The notes under the pieces: model-generated
The model's database searches: none
What the model saw: the letters and a program-made list of their open reading frames with translations, nothing else
What the model was told of the DNA's origin: nothing
Position numbers and translations under genes: made by a program
NCBI GenBank assembly: GCA_006538405.1
Contig: BJKQ01000018.1
Span: forward strand, 327,001 to 391,000
Direction: 5' to 3'
DNA length: 64,000 nt
Source of the DNA: Hansfordia pulvinata
Taxonomy: Eukaryota > Ascomycota > Sordariomycetes > Xylariales
Shown here: piece after piece, positions 12,992-24,079 of the stretch
How positions within the stretch are numbered: the stretch's first letter is position 1
Layout: the number at the start of each line of letters is the position of its first letter

Positions 12992-15676
12992 AGGAGGGCC
13001 TAATAAGCAAATCCGCGCTTTTTCACTCTGACGGGGTGAGCGAGCACTCCTTTCCCCCCTGACGGGACTTTGACGGCCACCGCGGCCGGATCGTGGGCAT
13101 CGTGAGCAACAGGGACTGGAAGCAGACATGATCGTTAAAGATGTCCGCGGCCAATCACCAGCGGAGCCCGGCACTGCGCGCTGCAGCACCGTCGCGCGGG
13201 CGACCGGGCTGCACACGCGCCGAAAAGAAGCGAGTTGGCCGGGCGGTCCCCATCGAGATAACCATGACCCTGCCCCCGTCGCGCGTGTTCCAATTACGAG
13301 AGAGTATCGGCCGGTCGGAGGGGGGAGAAGGGTGGGTGGGGGGGGAGGGGGGAGCTGAGAAGGTGAACTTGGTGAAATTGATGTTTTCCTGCGGGCCCGC
13401 TTGGCCCAGAGGGACTGTTCGTCTGGCCTCGACCTCGCCACAGTGCCGTCGTCCACGACCAGTCGAGGTGGCTGCTACTGCTCTTCTGGAGATGTGCGAG
13501 CAGCCCAGAGAGACGGCACCAGAGTTCTGTCTGGCGGCGCGTGGCGGAGGCGAGCGTGGCTTGCGGTCTGTCGCCGGCACAGGCATTTTCCCAAATTGGC
13601 GACTGTCCAGTATGAGCCCACCTACCTACACGTTAGGTACGATACCTCCTTACCTTCACTGTCAGTACATGTAATCAACAGTCCATTTACGCTACCGAGG
13701 GAAGTGGGCGTTGTCAACTGGACGCCGAAGCCCAGCGGTTTGAATTATTGTTCATTTCTGACCGTCAAGGCATTCTATTTCCTTGCTAGTATTCTATTTC
13801 CTTGCTAGTAAGCCATCAAGTCATGGTATTCTTCAAAACAGACAGAATGGAAGCGCGGGCTCTGCAAAGGCGCGAGCAAAACAACGAGAACTGGCAGGTC
13901 TATACGTCCCTACATTCGGACAGCCTCTTGCTGAGTAAGTCCCTCCCAGCCGAAGGGCGACTTATAAGTCGCATCGCGAAAGTAAATAAAGTAGGATCTC
14001 CCTTAACGACTGCTAGGCTCGCACAGGCCTAGCCAGGGCAATTGTTTGCGACCCGCCATGTCGGAAACCGTTAGAGTCAGGCAGGTAGAGGAATTCGCCT
14101 CCTCTCAAGCAGCAGAAGAAAGGGTTGAATACCTAAGCACTAAGACTCTGCGCGACGCGGCGCCCTGGATGTCAACCCGCACCTCCATGGGCAGGGACAG
14201 AATATGGGGGGGAGAGGACAACCCAGAAGCGCGATTCGCAGTCAGACGTTGCCATCGCGCCAGGCTGCCCAGGAGGGAAGCCATGCCTGTTGGTTCAACG
14301 AGCCAGGACGCACCGCCGGCGGGTTTCGCCCCTCGTCAACGTGGTCTCTACCAACAGTCAGTGGCGCGGGCTCTCTCTTGCGGCAAGCCAGGCCTGGTCA
14401 GGTGGCAACACGCACGCACTCAGTCACTCACTGCGCGAATGCAAACGACAGACACACGGGGCCAGAAAAGTGGTGCAGCCGGATACAATGGTCAGTCTGC
14501 CAGATACCGGGACGCAGAGCAAACGAGTGTCGCGCCTAGTTGGACATGGCAGTCAATTTGCCCGTTCTCCCCAGGATCGGGATGGACAGCCCTGGAAAGT
14601 CGCTCGGGACCCGGGCGGTTCGCGCACCGCACTTAACCTTTGCCACCGCGGGCGGTCGCCGCAGCGGTCGCCACCGGTGGCCGGGCGGACAAGAAAGAAA
14701 CAGCCTAGCCTTCGCTTTGGGCAGCAGAGAGAGATGGAGGAAGAGAGAGAGAGAGAGGCAGCGGGGCCAGGAAGGCAAGCAACTTGAACCTAGCTCAGCG
14801 AGCGAGCGAGTTTCGCCGGGGAAGAGGCCTGGTCTTTCAGGCATTGCTGCGAGTGTGAGTGTGAGTGTGAGTGCGAGTGTGGCGGGCGGGTGGCGGACGG
14901 ATCTCGTGTACTAACAAACTACCTACCAATTTAGCTCACTGCCGGGTTTGGCGGGATGGGCGAAGAAGAACAAGAAGAAGAAGATCAAAAGACCCATTAA
15001 TTAGTTGGAATACTCAGAGAGTCAGATCGGACCATCGGCTGACGAGGGCTCGGCCGGCTCGGTTGAATCCCCTTAGGTATCCTTCTAGAAACCACCTTGC
15101 CCGGCCCTCCATCCCCCCATGCGAAGCACGGCCAGCTGTCTGGGTCTGAGCCTACACGCGGTCTATTCGCCTCTGGGATCTTGCGAGCCACCGGACGCAG
15201 CGGGACGGGCGGAGGAAGACCCGGAACCCGAACTTCGCACGAGCTGATAACCGGGCCTGTCCCGTCCTCCCCGCCAGGCCCTCGCCCAGCGGATCTGCCG
15301 ATCGACAGCGTCAACAGGAGGTAGAACAGCAGTGAGGGCGACGCGTCGCATCGCATCGCATCGCATCGGCCCTGGTCTGTCGGTTCGTCGAGTCGAAGAA
15401 GGCTCTAAGACGGATCTCGAGTCGCTTCGTTGCTTATATAACGAGACTATCCCAAGCTTCGAGCAGTAACCGGCCTCGACCACACAAGCCAAGAGAACCG
15501 ACAAGCTCCGTCAAGTCCCCAGCATTGGTCAGCGGTTGTCTCGTCGTCATATCAGTTCACTTTACTACCTACCTTACCTACCTGCCTTGTTACCTAACTC
15601 CCCCTGCCTATCCTCCACTTTCAGCCAGCTCACAGCACGTCAACGTCACGCCAAGCGACCCCTCGTCGCCTCCGGA
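12992..15676. other. Gene-free GC-rich region with simple repeats
   Basis: No gene is supported here; the overlapping frames are low in protein-like content. It contains a 19-bp tandem duplication (13772-13809), a GA-rich tract (about 14725-14757), a GAGTGT run (14851-14880) and a CATCG run (about 15345-15368). The pyrimidine-rich stretch at 15560-15660 is a plausible leader of the kinase-like gene that starts at 15677. Confidence 0.6.
13772..13809. repeat. 19-bp perfect tandem duplication
   Basis: ATTCTATTTCCTTGCTAGT occurs twice with no spacer (13772-13790 and 13791-13809). It looks like a recent slippage or duplication footprint outside any gene. Confidence 0.95.
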
Positions 15677-17093
15677 ATGTCCCCCGCCACGGCACCACAA
15701 GGGTGGAAAAGCCAGCTGCTGAGCGCGGCGCTGCTGACCTCCTATGCTGGACATGTTCTTGCTGCTCCCGGGCTGACTGTCCGATCCAAGGCTCCTCTGC
15801 CAGCGCTCCGGATGCCCGTGAGTATCCGCTCTGCCCCCCCCCCCCTTTTCCCCCAAGATGATTGTCGGTTGATGGGCGTTGCCCCTTACCAGCTCGGCAC
15901 CCTCTTCCGGGGGGAAGACAGCTAGCATCCCCCGACCCCCTCCGCCTTGCACCCGGAGACGCGGTCAGCTGACCAGCACTCGTTGCTCTTGCTCGCAGGG
16001 AAAACTCGCGAAAATCGAGATCGGGGGCAAGCCCTACGAGGGCCTGGACATGATCAAGCAGATCTCCGGCCAATGGGCCGAGGTCTACTCCAACATGGAC
16101 AAGTTCCAAGCCGTCCGGGTGTGCTGGTCCGCCTCCAAGGCGGTCCCGAAAGTCGCCAACCAGGCCTGCTTGGTGGAGGCCTCGAATGTCGAGCGGCTGA
16201 AGGGAACGACGATCGGGCCCGAGCTGCTATCGCAGGGCGAGGTCGCGCCCGGTGCCATCCAAGCCCAAGGGCCGGTCCCGTTCGAGGGCGGGGTGCAGGC
16301 CGTGGCCGAGACGCTCGGCGCGGGCACTTCGCTGTGGAGGCTCGTGGACGGGAAGAAGGCGTACTGGGAGAAGTTTCCCAGCCAGGAAGACCGCAACAAG
16401 CACGCCACCGAGATCGTCGGCATGGTGGTCGAGATCCACCGCGACGAGCACTCCTTCCACGGCGCTCTCCAGGGGCAATGGTTCTGCTTCAGGGAGCAGG
16501 ACCTGAAGCCACAGAAACTGAAGGTGGGCGGCAAAGAGACGACAGCAACCTTTGTGCTCATCACCTGGTCAGAGGGAGAGATCCACTGGGGGTCCAGCCA
16601 GGTGCCGATAAAGGGCCTGCCCAGAAACACAGCCCCTGGCATGGTCAAGCGGTATTCGCCCGCGGACATCTTCCCCGACGACTTCATTGCTCCCGAGCTG
16701 TTGGCGATGCGGAAGAATATCCTCGCCCTCGGCGGTGAGAAGAAGCAGTACAACATGAAGGGCAACATGGACGACCCCCAGGACTGGAAGAGCTACTACC
16801 TCCCGCAGAAGCTGCGCCGCGACCACTCCTGGGCCAACGTCAAGGGCCAGCCCGTCGACGTCTATGCCATGGGCGTCAATCTGTACCTCATCTTCGCCAA
16901 CAAGATGCCGGCCTTCCTGCAAGAAGAGGCCTTCCTGGATGGCAGTGTCCATGATCGTCGGAAGATGATCAAGGAGGGCACCGACGAGATGACGGACGAG
17001 CAGGCCGAGGTCATCGAGATGGCTTTGACTACGGACCCGGAAAGGCGACCGAGCATCCACAAAGTGGCCGAGAAGCTTGAACAGGCTGTCTGA
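15677..17093 (+). CDS. Secreted protein-kinase-like protein lacking catalytic residues (two exons)
   Basis: Exons are 15677-15817 and 15999-17093, giving 411 residues. The intron has donor GTGAGT and acceptor CGCAG and joins in phase 0. Residues 1-30 form a signal peptide with an LLSAALLTSYAGHVLAA core, so entry to the secretory pathway is expected. The rest resembles a eukaryotic-type kinase C-lobe: APE at 278-280, DVYAMG at 334-339 (subdomain IX) and DPERRPS at 393-399 (subdomain XI). The catalytic-loop equivalent reads HGAL (201-204), with Ala where HGDL-type kinases have the catalytic Asp, and no DFG is visible. I infer a secreted pseudokinase; catalysis is unlikely. Substrate and role are unknown, and a pathogen effector is possible. 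It is convergent with the lipase gene at 17829. Confidence 0.8.
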
Positions 17094-17828
17094 TCATTTG
17101 TTGGTGATAGAAACAGCCAATAGGTGCTTACGGAGTTTGGATAGTAGACTTGGAATTTTCATGGTTATTAGTAGTCTTACAGGAAAACAATGTGCGAATA
17201 GATTGGGGGGAACCGGTAGTAAGTTGCAGTCAATCGCTCTTACACGGATATGGCCCCAGTAGTGGGTGGTCTACGGGAAAAGGCAGTGTGCGAAAAGATT
17301 GGAAAGGATGCATCGTTAGCTGCAGTTAGTTGTTGCTACATGCTATATACAGACCGGGCTGTTAGATGTGTATCACAGCCGAATACTATCGGGTATTTGA
17401 GTTCACCACGGTTCAAATGGCGACAGCTCCTCGCCGTATATGTCATGTCAACCTCCAACTTGGTAGAAGGGAGTGCGCCAGGAGAGTTGAACCTGTGGGA
17501 GACAACGACACTGCTCAGGCCGAATATCAACAACAACAACAACAACAGGTCCGCCAAAAACATGAGAGAGGCTCTATGAGAGAGGCTCTTAAGTCAAGAA
17601 ACACTCGGCACAGAAAACATCGCTCTCTATACATCCATGTTTGTCTTGCCCCCACCTAACTGAGTTATACATCTACTGTATCTATTGTATCTATATCCAT
17701 TCCCTTCTATAGAGTCCACTCGCTGAACCGCCCGTGCCCCCCTTCAGAGCCCAAACCAAAACCACAACCCCTCCCCCTTCTCCAACATCAAGATACGCTC
17801 CCTCCCTCCTTCCTGCCGGCCACCAACC
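17094..17828. other. Intergenic, 3' ends of two convergent genes
   Basis: The stretch holds the 3' untranslated regions of the kinase-like gene (+) and the lipase gene (-). A 15-bp unit (GAGAGAGGCTCTATG-like) is nearly duplicated at about 17563-17590, and a CAA run lies at about 17528-17548. No gene is seen. Confidence 0.6.
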
Positions 17829-19411
17829 CTAGTCGTGATCCGGTCTCACCTCCTTGGCCCCGGCTGCAACGCGGCCCCCGGCCTGCTCGAGCGCGTCGCG
17901 CGAGTCCTCGGCGAACTCGTCGATCCGGCCGAAGTCGGGCGTCCCGTAGACGCCCGTCCCGGGCTCCGCGTTGGCCTTGCCGGCGGCGGTCGGGCGGCAG
18001 CTGACCCGGACCAGGGCGTACTGGTGCACGGCGGCGCCCGACCGCGGCGCCGTCCCGAGCGCGCCGAGGTTCGAGTCGCGCGTCGCGGGCGACTGCGGGT
18101 CCTCCTCGCCCCCCAGCTCGGGGAGCACCAGGTACGTCTGCTCCGGGGTGTACTCGATCTTGCGGTCGAACGGCGACGACTCGTCGCCTGGTCGCGTCGT
18201 CGTCGTCGTGTCCTTGGCGTGGTCCCTGCTGCTGCCGCCGCCGCCGCCGCCGCCGCCGCTGTTGTCGTACTGGAGATCCCGGTTGGCGCGCAGGTGCAGC
18301 TCGGGCCAGACGGCGCGGTACTCGTCGCTGAGCGCCGCGAGGCCGCCCGTCAGCCAGTTGACGCTCCTGCGCGGGAACGAGGGCCACGCGTCGTTCTCGT
18401 GCGTGACGGCGCGCGCGGTCACGCCCGCGCCGCGCGACACGTGGTTCGCCAGCTCCGCGTTGCCGGCCATGTACGCCCCGAAGGTGAAGAGGAAGTCCGG
18501 GCGGCCGGCGGGTGTCCGGCTCAGGAACGCCGTCGCCAGCGCCGCCAGCGCCCCGCCCTGCGAGTGGCCCGTCACCACCACCGCCCACTTCTTGCGCCTC
18601 TTGCCCTCGGTCGCCTTCCTCATGGCGTCCTCGATGGCCTCCCGCTGCTCGAGGTACGCGCCCAGGAGGCCCCCGTGTGCCTTGCAGCCCTTGACCCCGA
18701 GCTCGTCCTCGCAGCTCTTCAGCCGGGAATTTCTTCTGCAGCGTTGCTCCGGTCTCAGCTCTCCTCTTCTTTTCAGAGGGTGGGTCTTTTGCGGCAGCCT
18801 GGGCAGCCTCGCCTCTTTTACCAACTTACAGGATATTGCCCTCATTCAAACTCTGCCAGCTCGCCTGGAGTCTCGACATGCCCTTGAAGGCCAGCACAAT
18901 CTGCTTGTTCTTCTTGTCCTCGGCCACGAACCCGTGGATCTTGCTCGATCTGGCAGCGCCCTGCCGTCAGCACATCCACAACAATCGCGCCACGCCAGTG
19001 CCACGTTGGGGAAGGGAGGAGCCTTACGAAATGTCCGCGAGGTACGTGATCCCTTCCGAGCCGGAGATGCCAGGGCAGTCTTCCGGCGCCGGGCATTGCA
19101 CCTTCTCCCCGACGGGGAAGCTCGGCCGGTGCGCGTTGGCGCTGTACTCGGCGAACCACCTCAGGATCGACAGCTGGTTCTCGGACGCGCCGTTCTCTAG
19201 ATGCCAGAAGGCCTTGTGTCAGTAGACGTCGCATTGGAGGGCGGTCTCGGGGGGGGGGGGGGGGGGGGGAGGCGGGCTGGGACTGACCGAACACTGTGCC
19301 AATCTTTGGTTCTCCTGACGCGGGTCGCAGACTTTTGAGCTCCTCTAGAGGCGTCGACCGCGCCGTACAGGCAACGGCAAAGGCCACGCTCAGAGCCCAG
19401 CTACCCAACAT
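17829..19411 (-). CDS. Secreted class 3 (fungal-type) lipase, four exons
   Basis: Exons on the minus strand are 19411-19288, 19196-19028, 18949-18830 and 18735-17829, giving 439 residues. Donors are GTCAGT, GTAAGG and GTAAGT; a CTGAC branch site precedes the first acceptor. The N-terminus is a signal peptide (MLGSWALSVAFAVACTA). The nucleophile elbow GHSQG (194-198, Ser196) and the following ALAALA helix are typical of Lipase_3 triacylglycerol lipases or esterases. Asp253 in THENDAWP fits the catalytic Asp, and a His near the C-terminus (VHQY) is the candidate third residue. A Gly8 run and a Thr/Asp-rich linker separate the last part. Intron 1 contains 21 consecutive Gs on the plus strand (19249-19269). 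The exact intron 1 acceptor (TCTAG) is my best choice; an alternative would change about four residues. Confidence 0.85.
19249..19269. repeat. Homopolymer, 21 G
   Basis: An unbroken G run on the plus strand lies inside intron 1 of the lipase gene. Such runs are length-unstable and can form quadruplexes. Confidence 0.95.
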
Positions 19412-20857
19412 GGTGTCGATCGCCTCTGTCCTGGGATGCCGCTGAAAGTTTTGCAAGCGTTTCGAGGTGCGCTGTGCCAGCTAACTCTGCTTCCGTGTCG
19501 AATAGACAAAGAGAGGTTGAGCTACTCTGATTAGATCGGGCGATCTTGCGTGTCGGCACACATCTGGTACTTATTTATGTCCACAAGCACTGCCCTGATT
19601 TTCGGGTTCCAAGCCACGAAATAAAGCCTTGCGCCCCATTGTTCAGTCTTGGGGTGGCTAATTGTGTGAGGTAGTCTAATGTTGACCTTGGCTTGCCCCC
19701 CTCTGACGAGGTGGAGTAGATCAGCCGCCATCTGACTGACGACCTCTGTTGTCCACTGTCACAACGGGAACCACTTGGCTCAGATTGGGACAAAGAGCAC
19801 CACGCGCTTCCCTGCGATGAGAGCCGCTGGGCTCGGATTCGCGCGACTAGAAATGACTGCTTGCTGGTAGACTTGCTTGCAGGTGGCGATAGTGGGAGTT
19901 CCTCTCACTTCTCGCAGGGCTAACTTAGTAGTCAGACCCGCAGAGGATGTGGCGTGGTTTGCCAGAAAGGATTAAGTGAGGTGAGAGACGGCGCGGTTCC
20001 CGCCCCGGACGGCAATGCAGCACCATGAGTCTGAGGTCAAGTCGGCGTTTGTGAGTGGCTGCCTAGCACCTGTCCATTTCCCCTATACTCTGTCGAAGCC
20101 AGTCTTGACAGTCCTCGTCGTACCTCGAAAGCGTACGCGGCAACATGTCTCTATAGAGCTCTCATGTCTTCATAGAGCTCTCACGTCTCGTCAATATGCA
20201 AGTGCATCATGGACAGCAACAAAGAAGTTGGGACAGTATCGCACATCTGCATTGTGGTGGCACACGGCCGAAGTGGCACGCGGCGGCCGCGGCCGCCGCG
20301 ATAATGGCCGCTCTGTCGACTAAACATTAATTATTCGCCACCACTCAGTCAGCACCTCGACGTGGCCGCCGTTGTCGTTCTACTAACAGCCGACAGGCCG
20401 CAGTCCTCAAAGCGCCCAAAACTCCTTTCCTTGGCAAGTTCCAAGTAATGTCAACAAAAGGCGATGAATGCAGGTGGCCAACCCGGTCGCTCCAACACAC
20501 GATGATAGACGGGCACAAGAAAGATCGACAAAATCGCGCCTTCCTCGGCCCAGATGAAATCGCATCCTCGGGCCCGTTCCTTGCGATGCAGATTAATCAT
20601 GTATCCATGGGTTTCCCCCACGCGTATAGTGTCTATGCACATGTGCCACAACTTCCCGCCACTCTTTCTTGGTAAAGCAAACTGGGGTATCAAGTGAAAC
20701 AATCGCCCGCTTCCATGTCCCTTCCTCGTGTGCGTTGTGATCCTGTCTTCCCCATCCGTGTACTTAGGGTCCAGTCTCGAGTGGTCATTTACCCAAAGAC
20801 GATGCAGGCTGCATTGTCGTGGTTCGGGGCTCGGAGCAGCCGTTTGGGTGGCCATGA
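19412..20857. other. Intergenic region between lipase and PRP24
   Basis: No gene is supported. It should contain the lipase promoter (19412 onward) and the PRP24 3' end. A short duplicated unit around CATAGAGCTCTCA occurs at about 20150-20185. Confidence 0.6.
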
Positions 20858-23800
20858 TCAAGCATCAGCCGCCCCGTTAGGGCCGTCTGTATTGGAGGAC
20901 TTCAAGAACATGGCCTTGAAATCCGCATTGCTCTTGGGCTTCGCCTTGTCGTCGGTGGATGCTGTGTCATCGCCCCTTCTTGGCGTCACAAAGCCCAGGC
21001 CTCGCTTTTGACCCCGACCACCACGGCCGACGGTTCCCGGTCTGCGCAGAGTTGGTGGGGGCGGCATGAGAGCTGCCGCACTGCCCTTGGCCTTGTGGCC
21101 CTTCTCTTCCTTGCGTTCACCACCTGTCTTGAACAGTTCCTGCACACTGCCGATCCGGACTTTCCGGCCGGGTACAATCTCGAACCCTTCCAAGGCCAGA
21201 CTTGCTTTGCCCATCGTGGCCGCGTCCGTGAACTCGACAATGGCGCCTTGGTGGTCCGGTCGCAGTACCAGCTTGATGATGCTGCCATGCTTCTCGACGA
21301 CCTCGCGGAGGCGTGCATCATTGACCGTATCGGGCACGTCTAGAAGCGCCACGGTTCGTTCTCTGATTTCGCTCGGATCGGGGCCCTTACTCGAGGCTCC
21401 AGCTTCAACGCCATCGGCCTTGTCACCAGCCATGGGCACGTCGCCATCGGCTGGGGCAGGCGAGGCGGAAGCCGATTCCCGCGCAACCTTGTTCGTTGCC
21501 ACGGGCTTGAAATTGATCTCTTTCGTGGGCTCGACTTGAAGGATCTGGGTCTTGAACTTGACCTTGTCAAGCTCCAGGGCGGCGACAGCCTGGTCCTTGT
21601 TCTCAAACACAACATAAGCCAGTCCAGTGCTTTGGCCTTTCATGTTCGTCATGACCTTGACGCTTGTCACTTTGCCATACTTGGCAAAGAGCTCGCGGAC
21701 GTCCTTTTCGGAGGCACCAAAATCCAAATGCTTGACGCGAAGCTCGCGGCCCTCGGCAGCAGCGCTTTCGCGGTGCTTCTTCTGGTTGGGATCGGAAATC
21801 TTTGACTGCAGTCTAAACTCGCCCTCCAGGAGCTTGTTGTCGAGCTTGGTGGCCTTGTCGGCAGCTTCTTTGGTAAGAAACGTGACATAGCAGAAACGGC
21901 GATGGGTGTTGAACTTAAGTGATGGCCAGCGTATGCTGAATATGTCGCCGCACTTCTTGTACAGGTCGCGGATGTACGCCTCGTCAGCGGCAGGTGGGTA
22001 GTTAGACACATATAACGTGAGCCCACCCGCGGACCTAACGGTTATCTGGTGTTGTTCGAAGTACTTCTGGTCGCGGAGCAGGGCTGAGCGAGCATCCTCC
22101 ACTGATTTGAACTCAACAAAAGCCGTCGCAGCCTGGCCATCGGCGTCTGGCTTGATCTCCGCAAAGATGACATGACCGTAGTCTCTGAAGTATTTCTTCA
22201 ACGCCAGTAGCGTGGCGCCAGGGGGAAGGTTGGTGACAATGATGGAAGTGTGCTCCCGGTCTCGTTTGTTGCTCTGGTCATTTTCAGTCTCGACAGACGC
22301 CCCCAACTCGGTGTTCCTGGGTCGTTTCGTGTCATGATCCGTAGCGTCGCCTGGCGTTCCCTCACGCTTGCGTTTTGAGCCCGAGGGCGAATCGACCATG
22401 GTGCTATCTCGGTCCTCTCCGGACTCGGTGGGCACATGCTCCTGGTCTCGCTGAGCTTGTTGGGCCTGTTGCTGCATGTGGGCGTAATAGGCCGCGGCGT
22501 CGGCATTCTCCCTTTCGCGCCGTTTCGTCACCCCTTTCCTCGCCTTGTATACGGTGTTGAGTGCCTGATGTAGGGTTTCAGGAAGCTCATAATCGTTGCA
22601 GTGCTGGACGTACACTTCGAACAAGCGCTCGGGCCAGTCCACAGTTCGGCGTTGAACAGCACGTGCCAAGACCTCGGTGGCGAGACTCGGTACTCTCAAG
22701 ACGCGCGTGTCGGGTCCAATCGGCGTCGGGCTTCTGGGCTTCGGTTTCGCCGAGAAAACAAGCATCTCCCATATGTAGTACTGCAGCCAGAAGTCGTAGT
22801 TGTCCGCAAGGGTAGACTTCTCCGTCATCTTCTTCCACTGGGCGCGGGCTTCGTCGATGTTGTTCTTCACCTCGGTCAGAAACTGAATGCGAATACGTTC
22901 GAGCCTAAAGTTGCGGTCGCCCGCATAGCCCTCTTTTTGCAGACGCTCGCCCCAAAGCTGGACATCCTCCAGAGCAGCCAGCAGGCCGACCTCGGCAATA
23001 TCAACGGCATCTTCGTCCGCGTTGGGCTTCATGGCTGTGCGTTTGAGATAACCGCACCAGGCTGCATACATGTCCACAACACCTACCATGCCGTCCTTGT
23101 CGAGAGCTTTGGTGTTGGTAGCAGCATGCTTGATCGACTCGACGTCAGAGAAGGGCATACCGGCCTCTTCGGCGGTGAGGATGTAGCGGGACCACAACAA
23201 CCCAGACCACGGGCAATGCGCCGTTGCGCGCTGCAGGACGTCAAGCATGTGCGGCAAGACCTGGCGAGTGGCGCTGTCCTTGGCGTGTATGTGCTGATCG
23301 GTGAGGAAGACAACAACGTTACTCCAGATGTCGTCGTCTTGGGTGAAGATGCCAGTGAGTGCGCGCGCGTAGAGGCCGAGGCAGAGGGCAATGGCAATGG
23401 GAGAGCGCTTGGCCTTCTTGCACTCGACCATCTCCCAGTCGAGATATTCTCGCATGGCCAACTTTTCGGCGTCCGCGTCGGTGGCTCTGGCGGCCTTGCG
23501 AATCTTGAGCTCGAAAGGCTCGCGAGCCTCGTAGGCGATCTTGGCGGGCTGGGCCAGGGCAGTGACCTCCTTGAACTCGGATTCGTAGGAGGCGTTGTTG
23601 TAGTTGCTCAGAAAGCTGGAGAACATCTGGGATGTTTCGTCCCAGGTCGCATGGGGGATCTGGAGCCGGTCGCGGAACAGGTGGGAGATGCGACGAACGC
23701 CGACCGGGGTGCGAGTCCTGGCCAGCTGGTCCATTTCGATGGCGACCCAGCGGTTCCAGAACTGGTGGCTGTCGTTGACGCGAAACTTGATGGTGTCGTA

Positions 23801-24079
23801 GCCCTCGCTCCACAAGCTCAGAGCCGAGTCGAAGGAAAAGAGCTCACGACCAAGGGCTTGCTCTTCTTCGGACCATCCGGCCTCCGCAGATTGACAGTCG
23901 GTGAACAGTGACCAAAACCACTCGCAGTATGCGAGCCATATTTTGAGGCTGCCCGTTTCGGACTGGACAGCCTTCTTGAAGAGCTCGACTACCTTGACAC
24001 GGCCCTCGAGATCAGAGGCGCGACGACTCTCTTCCTCGACGTATGCCAGCCAGCTGTCCTCACCGACGGGAGTAGCCAT
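20858..24079 (-). CDS. prp24: U4/U6 snRNA recycling factor Prp24/SART3-like
   Basis: This intronless gene encodes 1073 residues. The N-terminal half is HAT-repeat-like helical sequence (for example LKIWLAYCEWFWSLF). Four RRMs follow, starting near residues 611 (SIIVTNLPPG), 686 (LTLYVSNYPP), 780 (LRVKHLDFGA) and 909 (TVALLDVPDT). The C-terminus carries SNADFKAMFL, the conserved Lsm2-8 interaction motif of Prp24/SART3. Prp24 anneals U4 and U6 snRNAs to rebuild the U4/U6 di-snRNP between splicing cycles in the nucleus. HAT repeats plus RRMs make it the SART3-like long form, unlike the shorter yeast Prp24. The first in-frame ATG (24079-24077) begins MATPVGEDSW; the frame upstream has no ATG before it. 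A basic KRKREG stretch in the linker is a possible nuclear signal. Confidence 0.93.
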   Translation of the reverse strand: MATPVGEDSWLAYVEEESRRASDLEGRVKVVELFKKAVQSETGSLKIWLAYCEWFWSLFTDCQSAEAGWSEEEQALGRELFSFDSALSLWSEGYDTIKFRVNDSHQFWNRWVAIEMDQLARTRTPVGVRRISHLFRDRLQIPHATWDETSQMFSSFLSNYNNASYESEFKEVTALAQPAKIAYEAREPFELKIRKAARATDADAEKLAMREYLDWEMVECKKAKRSPIAIALCLGLYARALTGIFTQDDDIWSNVVVFLTDQHIHAKDSATRQVLPHMLDVLQRATAHCPWSGLLWSRYILTAEEAGMPFSDVESIKHAATNTKALDKDGMVGVVDMYAAWCGYLKRTAMKPNADEDAVDIAEVGLLAALEDVQLWGERLQKEGYAGDRNFRLERIRIQFLTEVKNNIDEARAQWKKMTEKSTLADNYDFWLQYYIWEMLVFSAKPKPRSPTPIGPDTRVLRVPSLATEVLARAVQRRTVDWPERLFEVYVQHCNDYELPETLHQALNTVYKARKGVTKRRERENADAAAYYAHMQQQAQQAQRDQEHVPTESGEDRDSTMVDSPSGSKRKREGTPGDATDHDTKRPRNTELGASVETENDQSNKRDREHTSIIVTNLPPGATLLALKKYFRDYGHVIFAEIKPDADGQAATAFVEFKSVEDARSALLRDQKYFEQHQITVRSAGGLTLYVSNYPPAADEAYIRDLYKKCGDIFSIRWPSLKFNTHRRFCYVTFLTKEAADKATKLDNKLLEGEFRLQSKISDPNQKKHRESAAAEGRELRVKHLDFGASEKDVRELFAKYGKVTSVKVMTNMKGQSTGLAYVVFENKDQAVAALELDKVKFKTQILQVEPTKEINFKPVATNKVARESASASPAPADGDVPMAGDKADGVEAGASSKGPDPSEIRERTVALLDVPDTVNDARLREVVEKHGSIIKLVLRPDHQGAIVEFTDAATMGKASLALEGFEIVPGRKVRIGSVQELFKTGGERKEEKGHKAKGSAAALMPPPPTLRRPGTVGRGGRGQKRGLGFVTPRRGDDTASTDDKAKPKSNADFKAMFLKSSNTDGPNGAADA

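Noticed and set aside
13141..13674. 177-codon open frame next to the transposon
   Set aside because: Overlapping frames on both strands are similarly open and none is protein-like.
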